NCBI RefSeq assembly: GCF_003086895.1
Contig: NZ_CP026004.1
Location: forward strand, 3,802,684-3,866,683
DNA from: Stenotrophomonas sp. ESTM1D_MKCIP4_1
Lineage (GTDB): Bacteria; Pseudomonadota; Gammaproteobacteria; Xanthomonadales; Xanthomonadaceae
DNA: 64,000 nucleotides
Direction: 5' to 3'
Shown here: piece by piece, positions 1 to 7,303 of the stretch
Position numbering within the stretch: position 1 is the stretch's first letter
Layout of the letters: each line of letters begins with the position of its first letter
Position numbers and translations under genes: made by a program
Notes under the pieces: generated by a model
Told to the model about the DNA's origin: nothing
Database searches by the model: none
The model's input: only the letters and a program-made list of their open reading frames with translations

Positions 1-192
1 CACGATGGCAACAGCGACCCGCGCGGCTTCGGCCACATCTGCGTGTCGGTGCCGGAACTGGAAGCGGCCTGCCAGCGCTTCGAGAACCTGGGCGTGGCGT
101 TCCAGAAGCGCCTGACCGACGGTCGCATGAAGAACATCGCATTCATCAAGGACCCGGACGGCTACTGGGTCGAAATCATCGCCAACGCCTGA
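1..192 (+). CDS. gloA: Lactoylglutathione lyase (glyoxalase I), C-terminal end
   Basis: The open frame is cut by the left window edge; the last 63 residues are present. They carry the C-terminal glyoxalase motifs: a DPRGFGHI strand, a VPELEAAC helix and the ending [12 protein letters not shown], whose Glu is the metal ligand in GloA proteins. Glyoxalase I converts the methylglyoxal-glutathione hemithioacetal to S-lactoylglutathione in the cytoplasm. The N-terminal half lies outside the window. A long inverted repeat that can act as a terminator follows at once. Confidence 0.9.
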   Translation, partial: HDGNSDPRGFGHICVSVPELEAACQRFENLGVAFQKRLTDGRMKNIAFIKDPDGYWVEIIANA

Positions 193-198
193 TCCAAG

Positions 199-273
199 AA
201 GGGGACGGAGGGGATCAAGGCGTTTCTGGCACTATGGGGCTGGAAACGCCTTGATCCCCTCCGTCCCCTTTTT
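199..273. repeat. Perfect 27-bp inverted repeat, probable terminator
   Basis: Arms at 199-225 and 244-270 are perfectly complementary, with an 18-nt loop, and the right arm runs into TTTTT. It lies between gloA and the next VOC gene. It is much longer than a normal intrinsic terminator stem, so it may be a dispersed palindromic element that has been taken over as a terminator. Confidence 0.75.
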
Positions 274-279
274 GTAGAG

Positions 280-714
280 GTGCGCATGGAAACGATGGAA
301 CTGCATCGCGGACGCCTGATTGATCATCTGCAGCTGGTGGTGCGCGATCTGCCCGCCAGCCGCCGTTTCTACCAGGCCGTGTTCGACAGCATCGGCATTC
401 CCGTTGCCGGCGAAGGCCCGGATTACTTCTGGGCCGACGAACTGTTCATTTCCACCGCCAGCAGCGAGGCCGCCGCCGGCCAGCTGACCGGGCGGCATCA
501 TCTGGCCTTCCAGGCACGCGACGCGGCCACGGTCGATGCCTTCCACACCGCTGCGCTGGCCGCCGGTGGCACCGACAACGGCGCACCCGGCGAACGCCCG
601 TACCATCCCGGCTACTACGGCGCCTTCGTGCTCGACCCGGATGGCAACAACATCGAAGTGGTCTACCACGGGCCGGCGCAGTACAGCGCGGATTCGGTGA
701 AGGTCACCTTCTAG
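280..714 (+). CDS. VOC family protein (glyoxalase/dioxygenase superfamily)
   Basis: A 144-residue single-domain vicinal-oxygen-chelate protein. It starts with the metal-site strand IDHLQLVVRDLPASRRFY and ends with the second half-site FVLDPDGNNIEVVYHG, with HHLAF in the middle. These are the expected His/Glu metal ligands of the fold. The substrate cannot be read from sequence; family members include fosfomycin or bleomycin resistance proteins, dioxygenases and glyoxalase-like enzymes. The frame opens with GTG at 280, and an ATG two codons later (286) is an equal candidate. It lies directly after gloA but behind the inverted-repeat terminator, so it is probably transcribed separately. Confidence 0.85.
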   Translation: MRMETMELHRGRLIDHLQLVVRDLPASRRFYQAVFDSIGIPVAGEGPDYFWADELFISTASSEAAAGQLTGRHHLAFQARDAATVDAFHTAALAAGGTDNGAPGERPYHPGYYGAFVLDPDGNNIEVVYHGPAQYSADSVKVTF

Positions 715-734
715 GTCCACCCGCGTTTAAACGA

Positions 735-759
735 AAAAGCCGGGCATTGCCCGGCTTTT
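735..759. terminator. Bidirectional intrinsic terminator
   Basis: An 11-bp stem (AAAAGCCGGGC / GCCCGGCTTTT) with an ATT loop has A-rich and T-rich flanks on the two sides. It serves the convergent VOC gene and CBS-domain gene. Confidence 0.85.
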
Positions 760-779
760 CCATCTGCAGCGTGTATGTC

Positions 780-1211
780 TCAGTGGGCCGCCATGTAGAT
801 GTCCTGCAGCACGGCCTTTTCAAGCTCCAGCTCGCCCAGCAGGTTCTTCACGATGTCACCCAGGCTGAGGATGCCGATCAGGCGGTTGCCATCGGTCACC
901 ATCAGATGGCGGCGACGCGAGTACGTCATCAGCGACATGGCCTGCTTGAGGGTCGCCTCCGGCGCGATGCCTTCCAGGCCGGTGGTCGGCACGGTGGAAA
1001 TCACCCGGCGCCCCGCCTGCGGGCCGTCGTCGGCCAGGCTGCGCACGATGTCCTTCTCGGAGATGATGCCGACCGGCACCTCATCCTTCATCACCACCAG
1101 GGCAGCGATTTTATTCGCGCTCATCTTGTGGGCGGCAGCACCGATGGTGTCTTCCGAATCGATGGTGATGACAGCTTCTTTCTTGGATTGCAGGAGTTCG
1201 CGGACGTTCAT
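780..1211 (-). CDS. CBS-domain protein (tandem CBS pair)
   Basis: A 143-residue protein made almost entirely of two CBS motifs: roughly residues 8-65 (VITIDSEDTIGAAAHKM ... IISEKDIVRSL) and 75-135 (LKQAMSLMTYSRRRHLMV ... GILSLGDIVKNLL). Stand-alone CBS pairs bind adenine nucleotides or SAM and act as small sensor modules; the partner is not evident here. The ATG at 1211 was chosen over an upstream start because AGGAA lies about 7 nt before it and the family normally begins MNVRELL. It is a single gene with its own terminator at 735-759. Confidence 0.88.
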   Translation of the reverse strand: MNVRELLQSKKEAVITIDSEDTIGAAAHKMSANKIAALVVMKDEVPVGIISEKDIVRSLADDGPQAGRRVISTVPTTGLEGIAPEATLKQAMSLMTYSRRRHLMVTDGNRLIGILSLGDIVKNLLGELELEKAVLQDIYMAAH

Positions 1212-1577
1212 TCTTGTTTCCTGATGCAGGTCACTGAAGTCAAAAAAGTGTGCTCTTCCGATTCGCCCCCTCCCCGGGAACAGACCTTTCAGCGCACGTC
1301 TGGCGCACGTTGCGGCCGCGGTACGGCATCGGCCGGCAAGGTGCTGCAACGCGAACGAGGCCAGTGGCAGGCGAACCCGCAGGGGCCCCGGACGATTCGA
1401 TTCTACGAGCGTCCTGCGCGGCCGCTACCGGCACCGATGGGACGCTTTGTCGTGGAACCTGTCGACGCTTCCGAGAATCGCACCTGCGCTGAAACCGGCG
1501 CTGAATGCAGCGGTTTCAAGCCACTCAAGTTCGCATCCCCGCGGCCGGGGCACGTGCAACCGCCCGACCCAGCAAAG
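1212..1577. other. Intergenic region without a convincing gene
   Basis: 366 bp lie between the pectinesterase stop and the CBS-domain start, both on the minus strand. Open frames here have no family resemblance or ribosome binding site. It presumably holds the CBS gene promoter, but I see no clear -35/-10 pair and no strong terminator. Confidence 0.5.
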
Positions 1578-2537
1578 TCAGGGGAACGGCCGCCAACTGC
1601 CGAGCACCGCTTCGGTGGTGTACTGCGCGGCCTCATCACCGGACAGGTGGTGCGACCACGGCACGCGCTCTTCCGGTGAAGCGCCGGTACCCACGCTGCC
1701 GAACTCACCGTAGTAAGTGGTACGTTCGGCATCCGGCTTGTCCCAGTTGTGCCAACCGGCCTGCACGATATGCGGGCCCAGGTTGGACTGCAGGAACACC
1801 GTGCGCGCGAACGGCCGCCACGGCCGGCCCAGGTACGCGGTGCCCACACCTTCGCCACGCAGCAGCGCGCGGCGGAACACATAGCCGAAGCGCTGCCCTT
1901 CCGGCGTGGACGCGGCCGTCACCCAGCCCAGCTTGCCCTTGGAGACGATCGTGCAGTCATCGAACAGCGCGGTGGCCGCGCCGAAAATGAAATCCACCGT
2001 GCCTTCGATGTAGCAGTCCTTGAAGTGCAACACGCTGCCTTCGTGCGTGTAGAGCGTGTCCTGGTTGCCGAGCAGGCGCACGTTGCGGAAGCCGCCACGC
2101 GGCGGCGCCGCGTACAGCGCCAGTGCCTGGCCGACGTTGCCGGCAGTGTTTTCGATGGTCAGGTCTTCGGCGATGAACTCATCGCCATACACGTACACCG
2201 TGGCCGAGCCGCTGGTGCGCATCGCCTTGCCGGTGGCCGGGTCGACCAGATCGGCGTAGTTGTTCCAGCTGAGGATGGACGCACCGGCACCGGCCCCACG
2301 CAGCGTCACCCGCGTTTTTTCCTTGGGCACCTTCACCACGCCCCGGTAAAGCCCCTCGCGCAGCACGATGACCTGGCGCGTGCGGTTGCCATCGGGTACC
2401 GCATCGATGGCCGCCTGCACGCTGCGGTAATCGCCACTGCCATCGGCGGCCACCACCCAATCGCGTGCGCCGGCCGGCAGCGCCGCCAGCACCAGCAGGC
2501 CGGCCAGGGGGAGAGAGAAACGGCGTCTGTTCGGCAT
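1578..2537 (-). CDS. Pectinesterase (pectin methylesterase, CE8), secreted
   Basis: A 319-residue protein with a Sec signal peptide (residues 1 to about 24, ending PAGA) followed by a complete CE8 parallel beta-helix. Catalytic signatures are present: GNQDTLY (Gln159/Asp160), DFIFG (Asp182) and LGRPW (Arg238). It removes methyl esters from homogalacturonan, outside the cytoplasm. The ATG at 2537 has AGGA 8 nt upstream and gives a clean signal peptide. A longer frame opening at 2609 overlaps the TonB-receptor stop but has no ribosome site. It lies 71 bp downstream of the TonB receptor on the same strand, which suggests one pectin-use operon. Confidence 0.93.
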   Translation of the reverse strand: MPNRRRFSLPLAGLLVLAALPAGARDWVVAADGSGDYRSVQAAIDAVPDGNRTRQVIVLREGLYRGVVKVPKEKTRVTLRGAGAGASILSWNNYADLVDPATGKAMRTSGSATVYVYGDEFIAEDLTIENTAGNVGQALALYAAPPRGGFRNVRLLGNQDTLYTHEGSVLHFKDCYIEGTVDFIFGAATALFDDCTIVSKGKLGWVTAASTPEGQRFGYVFRRALLRGEGVGTAYLGRPWRPFARTVFLQSNLGPHIVQAGWHNWDKPDAERTTYYGEFGSVGTGASPEERVPWSHHLSGDEAAQYTTEAVLGSWRPFP

Positions 2538-2608
2538 GCGGCGTCCTGCAGGGAAGAAGGGCAATACGCGGCCGGCACTGCAGGCCGGCCGCGATCCAAA
2601 GGCAACCA

Positions 2609-5353
2609 TCAGAACTTGTAGCGCAGGCCCAGCAGGAACTCACGGCCGGTCTGCGTGTAGGTCAGCGGCAGCTTCCAGGCCGAGGTCCCCACCCATTCGT
2701 TGCTGGTTTCGTTGGTCAGGTTGATGCCTTCCAGGCTCACTTCCAGATGGTCGTCGATCTTCCAGCTGATCGAGGCGTCCACCGTGTCCACCGCATCCAT
2801 GCCGTGGAAGCTGAAGCCCTGCACGCTGGCCGGCACCTGGGTGTAGTAGCCATCGCGGTGGGTATAGGACACGCGCGCACCCAGCTTCTCGCCTTCGTAG
2901 AACAGCGTGCTGTTGTAAGAATTCTTCGACAACCCGGTCAGGTCGGTCTTCAGCGATGTCGCACCGGTGGACGTGAGGTACTGGATCTGCGAATCGACCC
3001 AGGTGTAGTTCAGCTGCAGGCCCAGGTTGCTCCAGCGCCCCGGCAGGAAGCTGAAAGGCTGCACGTAGTTGAACTCAGCGCCCTTCAGGTCACCACCGGG
3101 CGTGTTCAACGGGCGGGTGAAGGTGAAGTCCTCGTTGGGCGACACGCCGGTACCGTCCAGCAGGCTGGCCGGCAGTCCGCTGGCGGTGAACGGCATGACC
3201 GTGCTGGTGCCCTGCACGAAGCTTTCGATGTCCTTGTGGAACAGTGCCAGGCCCAGCAGGCCACCTTCCTGGAAGTACCACTCCACGCCCAGGTCCAGCG
3301 TGCGCGCGCGGATCGGGTCCAGGTTCGGGTTGCCGCCGTTGACGTAGCGGTGGCCGCTGGACAGGCTCAGCGTCGTGCCCGGCGTAAGCGAGGACAGGCC
3401 CGGGCGGGCCATCACCTTGGCCGCACCGAAGCGCAGCATCAGGTCCGGCGACAGCTCGGCCACCAGGTTCAGCGACGGCAGCGTATCGGTGTAGTCGCGC
3501 GAAACATGGGTCAGCACCATCGCGCCATCCACTGTGGAATAGCCGGTGGAAGACTGCGAGGTCTTGACCCGGCGCACGCCCACGTTGCCCGACACCGGCA
3601 CGCTGCCGACATCGAAGCCGAACTCACCCATCAGCCACGCACCACGGTCGCGTTCTTCCACGCTGCGGCGCGTCGCATTGCGTTCATACAACTGGTAGAT
3701 GCCCTCCCCGCTGTAGATGCCCAGCAGCTGCGACAGCGCGGCCAGGTCAGGCACGGCCCAGGCATCGGGCGAACCGGCCACGCCGCCCAGGCGGGCGATG
3801 TCCACCAGCGCCGCCGGTACGGTGTAGCTGCCATCGGCAAAGGCCGGCACCACGGTCTCGGTCCGGCGGCGGTACTCGCTGGTGTCGAACGTATAGTCCT
3901 TGGCCAGCAGGCCGCCGCGCAGGGTGAAGGACGGACCGAAGTTCCAGGTGAAATCCAGTGCGCCATTGTCGAAGCTGTTGCTGGCGTACTGCGGGCGCAG
4001 GCGCACTTCCGCCAGGGTCCAGCCGTTGGGATCGGTGGGGTCGATGCCGTAGTTGAAGGTCGGGTGAGTGGCGCTGTTGCGGAAATCGTAGCTGTAGCCG
4101 GACACATTGGCCTTGTCCATGATCAGCGTGGTCTGCACCGGGTTGGCGTGCTCGGACTTGGAATGGCCGACCAGCAGATTGACCTTGAACGCATCACTGA
4201 AGCGATGCTCGCCACTGAGCGAGACCTGCTTGAACTCGGTGCTCCACTCATCGCGACGCTGTTCCGAACGCACGCCGGCGCCGTCGAACACGCCGTACAG
4301 CAGCGCACCGGAGGTCGGATCGATATAGCCGTCGCGCAGCACCATGTTCTGCTTCTGCGCCGAGTAGGCAAACGAGATCGCCTCGATGTACTTCTCGCTG
4401 CGCACGGTATCGATCTTCGAGTACAGCGCATCCAGCGCGAACTCGGTGTTGTCGGTCGGCTTCCATTGCAGCGCGGCGGTCACGCCCAGGCGCTTCTGGT
4501 CGTGTTCCAGCAGCGTGTAGCGCGGGAAGTACGGGTGCCACACGCCATCGGCCAGACCGGCAGTGAACGGCGAGCTGGGGCTGAAGCCTCCATTGCTGCT
4601 GGCGCTGTACCAGCGGCCGGTGTTGCTGCCCTCCTCGCGCACCTTGCGTTCGGAATAGGCCACCGACAGCAGGCCACCGAATCGGCCGTCGGCCCAGGTA
4701 TCGGCAATCAGCGCCGCTGCGCGCGGGCTGGCCTTTTCGGAAAGATCATTGAAGCTGCCCTGCCCGCTGGCAGCGAAGGTGAAGCCGTCGTAGTCGAACG
4801 GGCGCGCGGTGCGCAGGTCCACCGTGGCACCCAGCGAGCCCTCTTCCACATCGGCCGACGCGGTCTTGCGCACGATCAGCTGCGAAAACAGATCCGACGC
4901 GAACACATTGAAGTCGAAACCACGGCTGCGGTTGGTGCCGCCGGACTGGTCCGAGCCGCCGACGGTCGTCAGCGCCTCAAGCCCGTTGATGCGCACGCGG
5001 GTGAAATCCGGCCCCAGGCCGCGCACGGAAATATTGCGGCCTTCGCCGGCATCGCGGGTGATGGTGACGCCGGGGATGCGCTGCAGCGACTCGGCCAGGT
5101 TGAGATCGGGGAAGTTGGCGATGTCCTCGGCCACCACCGCGTCCACCATTCCCTTTTCCGAGCGCTTGATGTCCAGCGCCTTTTCCACGCTGGCGCGGTA
5201 GCCGGTCACCGTCACCGCATCCAGTTCGGTGGGGTTGGCCGGTGCCGCGTCCTGGGCGGCGGCCGGGCCGGCCAGCGCCAGCAGCACGGCACTGGCCAGC
5301 GTGCTGGCCACGAAGGTAACCGGTGTCTTTCTGCGATTCAGCCTGTGCGTCAT
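2609..5353 (-). CDS. TonB-dependent receptor (Xanthomonas/Caulobacter carbohydrate type)
   Basis: A 914-residue outer-membrane transporter. It has a signal peptide (residues 1 to about 34, ending GPAAAQ), a TonB-box-like DAVTVTG near residue 45, a plug domain (VVAEDIANFPDLNLAESLQRIPGV, then RNISVRGLGPDF) and a 22-strand barrel ending in an aromatic residue (LGLRYKF). The plug style matches the TonB receptor subfamily common in Xanthomonas and Caulobacter, often tied to plant polysaccharide uptake. With the pectinesterase immediately downstream, oligogalacturonide or pectin fragments are the likely substrate (inference). The start at 5353 gives the clean signal peptide; a Met five codons upstream is possible. 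Confidence 0.93.
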   Translation of the reverse strand: MTHRLNRRKTPVTFVASTLASAVLLALAGPAAAQDAAPANPTELDAVTVTGYRASVEKALDIKRSEKGMVDAVVAEDIANFPDLNLAESLQRIPGVTITRDAGEGRNISVRGLGPDFTRVRINGLEALTTVGGSDQSGGTNRSRGFDFNVFASDLFSQLIVRKTASADVEEGSLGATVDLRTARPFDYDGFTFAASGQGSFNDLSEKASPRAAALIADTWADGRFGGLLSVAYSERKVREEGSNTGRWYSASSNGGFSPSSPFTAGLADGVWHPYFPRYTLLEHDQKRLGVTAALQWKPTDNTEFALDALYSKIDTVRSEKYIEAISFAYSAQKQNMVLRDGYIDPTSGALLYGVFDGAGVRSEQRRDEWSTEFKQVSLSGEHRFSDAFKVNLLVGHSKSEHANPVQTTLIMDKANVSGYSYDFRNSATHPTFNYGIDPTDPNGWTLAEVRLRPQYASNSFDNGALDFTWNFGPSFTLRGGLLAKDYTFDTSEYRRRTETVVPAFADGSYTVPAALVDIARLGGVAGSPDAWAVPDLAALSQLLGIYSGEGIYQLYERNATRRSVEERDRGAWLMGEFGFDVGSVPVSGNVGVRRVKTSQSSTGYSTVDGAMVLTHVSRDYTDTLPSLNLVAELSPDLMLRFGAAKVMARPGLSSLTPGTTLSLSSGHRYVNGGNPNLDPIRARTLDLGVEWYFQEGGLLGLALFHKDIESFVQGTSTVMPFTASGLPASLLDGTGVSPNEDFTFTRPLNTPGGDLKGAEFNYVQPFSFLPGRWSNLGLQLNYTWVDSQIQYLTSTGATSLKTDLTGLSKNSYNSTLFYEGEKLGARVSYTHRDGYYTQVPASVQGFSFHGMDAVDTVDASISWKIDDHLEVSLEGINLTNETSNEWVGTSAWKLPLTYTQTGREFLLGLRYKF

Positions 5354-5542
5354 GAAAATCCCTTGCAATCACTGCTACTGGCGGTCGATGGTGTCGATAG
5401 AGCTATGACACCGGGGGACACGAAACGTAGCAGCGTCATCGAACGGACACATCATGCGGTGCAGCAAGACAACCGCAGGCACCGGCAAAGTGCCTGCGCG
5501 CTTTGGGAATCGAGGGGTGCCAGCACCCAGCCGGACACGCCG

Positions 5543-6493
5543 TCAGGCGGTATGCGCGGCCGGTGGGGCTGGCGGGGGCAGCGGGCGCGCGCGGGTCGCC
5601 CACCAGCACAGCAGCGAACCTGCGGTCACGCAGGCCACGCCCTGCACGAAGCCCAGGCCCGGGTGCAGCGACAACCACAGGCTGCTCCACAGCACCGACA
5701 GCACCGGGGCGAAGTAGGAAAAGATCGCCATCGAGGTCACGTTGCCGTGCTGCAGGCCATGGTTCCAGCAGGAGTAGGCGGTGGCGGTGAGCAGGCCGAA
5801 CACCGCCACCTGGGCCAGGCCGCCCCAGTGCCGGTGCAGCGGCGGCGCATCCCCCAGCGCGTACTTCAGCCACAGCACCACGGCGGTGGCGATCATGAAC
5901 AACGGCACCGCATTGCGCGAACCGCCGATGCGCTTGGTCACCAGCGAATAGGTGGCCCACATGCACGAGGCGGCCAGCGCCAGCGCGTAGGCCAGCGGAT
6001 TGCTGCGCAGGTTGGCCAGCAGCATCGCCGGCGACCACGCGCCCTCACCGGTGATGACCAGCACCACGCCCAGCAGGCACAGCACCGTGGCCGGCAGCAG
6101 CAGCCAGTTGCCGCGCTGCATGCGGGTGAGCACCGTCAGCAGCACGGTCAGGCAGGGCCACAGGTAATTGATCATCACCAGTTCCAGCGCCTGCCCGCGG
6201 TGATGGGCCAGGCCGATGGACAGCGACAGCGAAACTTCGGTACCGATGAACAATGCGCCACCGATCAGCAGGTAGCGGCGCGGCAGCTGCGAGGGACGCG
6301 GCACACCGAGGATCAGCGCCGAAAACACGGCGGCAGCGCTGAAGATCAGTGCGGCGCCACCCACGGCGCCAAAGATCTCAGTGATCGTGCGCAGCATGCC
6401 CAGCGTCGGGCTCCACAGCAGCACGGCGCTGGCGCCGATGAGGGTTGGAAGATGGGGTGACGCGGAGGCGCGCAGCGCGCGGAAGCCGTACAT
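5543..6493 (-). CDS. yddG: DMT-superfamily exporter, YddG-like (aromatic amino acid exporter)
   Basis: About 316 residues with ten predicted membrane helices and two EamA repeats. It aligns along its length with E. coli YddG: TLIGASAVLLW, GAVGGAALIFS, the NYLWPCLTVL helix, YSCWNHGLQHGNVT and GSLLCWWATR all have direct counterparts. YddG exports aromatic amino acids and related compounds across the inner membrane. The start is uncertain: the ATG at 6493 is used because it places the first helix as in YddG, but a GTG at 6541 is also open, and neither has a strong ribosome site. It lies upstream of, and on the same strand as, the TonB receptor. Confidence 0.82.
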   Translation of the reverse strand: MYGFRALRASASPHLPTLIGASAVLLWSPTLGMLRTITEIFGAVGGAALIFSAAAVFSALILGVPRPSQLPRRYLLIGGALFIGTEVSLSLSIGLAHHRGQALELVMINYLWPCLTVLLTVLTRMQRGNWLLLPATVLCLLGVVLVITGEGAWSPAMLLANLRSNPLAYALALAASCMWATYSLVTKRIGGSRNAVPLFMIATAVVLWLKYALGDAPPLHRHWGGLAQVAVFGLLTATAYSCWNHGLQHGNVTSMAIFSYFAPVLSVLWSSLWLSLHPGLGFVQGVACVTAGSLLCWWATRARPLPPPAPPAAHTA

Positions 6494-6790
6494 GGGGGCG
6501 ACGACAACAGAAGGCGATGGGTTGAAAGGCACGCGCAGCACTGCGCCCGGCCCCGACAGCGGGACAGGCAGGTCATGCGGACGCGTGGGTCCTGGGGAGT
6601 ACGCTGGTCCGTAGCGTCGTCCCCGGAATGCCCCGGCACTGTGCGTTGCAGGGGGTACGGCGGGAGGCGGGTTACAGCAGCCGACTGGCCGAAGCGGATT
6701 GTACGCTTTCGATGCTGCGCCGCAATATGGCCATGTTCATCCCTGCACCTTTGCGTAAAATTCCCGCCCCCACGCAAAGGAATGACTGTC

Positions 6791-7264
6791 ATGACATTGA
6801 CCCCCACCCGGATGTTCGCCCCGATCTTCGCCGCCCTGCTGGCTGCACCTACGGCGCATGCCGCAACGACCATCGACGCAGCGCAGTGGCAGAAGCTGGC
6901 ACCCACGCTGCAGGCTGCACTGGAATGCCGCGCGGACCCGGATGCCGCAGCCAAGGCCCTTGCAGGCCTGTCAGGCAATGTGGAAGGCACCGACGAACCG
7001 ATCAAGCCGCCGGTGCCGTTCACCGTGTTCGGCCTGCAGGTCCGCTACTTCTCGGTCTACATCGATCCCGACGGTGACCTGGGGGCCAGCTACACCAGCA
7101 AGCTCTCGGCCAATGCCGCGGCGGTGCGCAACGCCTCCAAGCTGGGCAGGAAGCCCGAGCGCGATACCAGCATGGGTGTGCTGTCGATCGCCCAGGATGG
7201 ATCGGCACAGCTGACCTGCCTGGTGTATGGCGCCTACGACGAGCGCGACTACCAGGAACCGTAA
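6791..7264 (+). CDS. Secreted protein of unknown function
   Basis: A 157-residue protein with a signal peptide (residues 1-25, ending TAHA). The mature part is soluble, with one Cys near the start (LECRADPD) and a second near the end (LTCLVYG), which could form a disulfide, and a central FTVFGLQVRYFSVYIDPDG beta segment. The ATG at 6791 is chosen because AAAGGA lies about 9 nt upstream, whereas an in-frame ATG at 6782 abuts that ribosome site. I do not recognise the family. It is convergent with the dikinase-like gene that follows. Confidence 0.75.
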   Translation: MTLTPTRMFAPIFAALLAAPTAHAATTIDAAQWQKLAPTLQAALECRADPDAAAKALAGLSGNVEGTDEPIKPPVPFTVFGLQVRYFSVYIDPDGDLGASYTSKLSANAAAVRNASKLGRKPERDTSMGVLSIAQDGSAQLTCLVYGAYDERDYQEP

Positions 7265-7303
7265 GCGACGCGTGGAATGCGCGGTGGCCCTGTCCCGGCA
7301 GGG

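Noticed and set aside
5475..5497. Hairpin GCAGGCAC/GTGCCTGC as terminator of yddG
   Set aside because: A stem is present but no T tract follows on the minus strand, so intrinsic termination is not supported.
2465..6460. A very long open frame (about 1330 codons) on the plus strand opposite the TonB receptor and yddG
   Set aside because: It is the antisense of well-supported genes. GC-rich codon structure leaves the opposite frame free of stops; its product is His/Gln/Arg-rich without domains.
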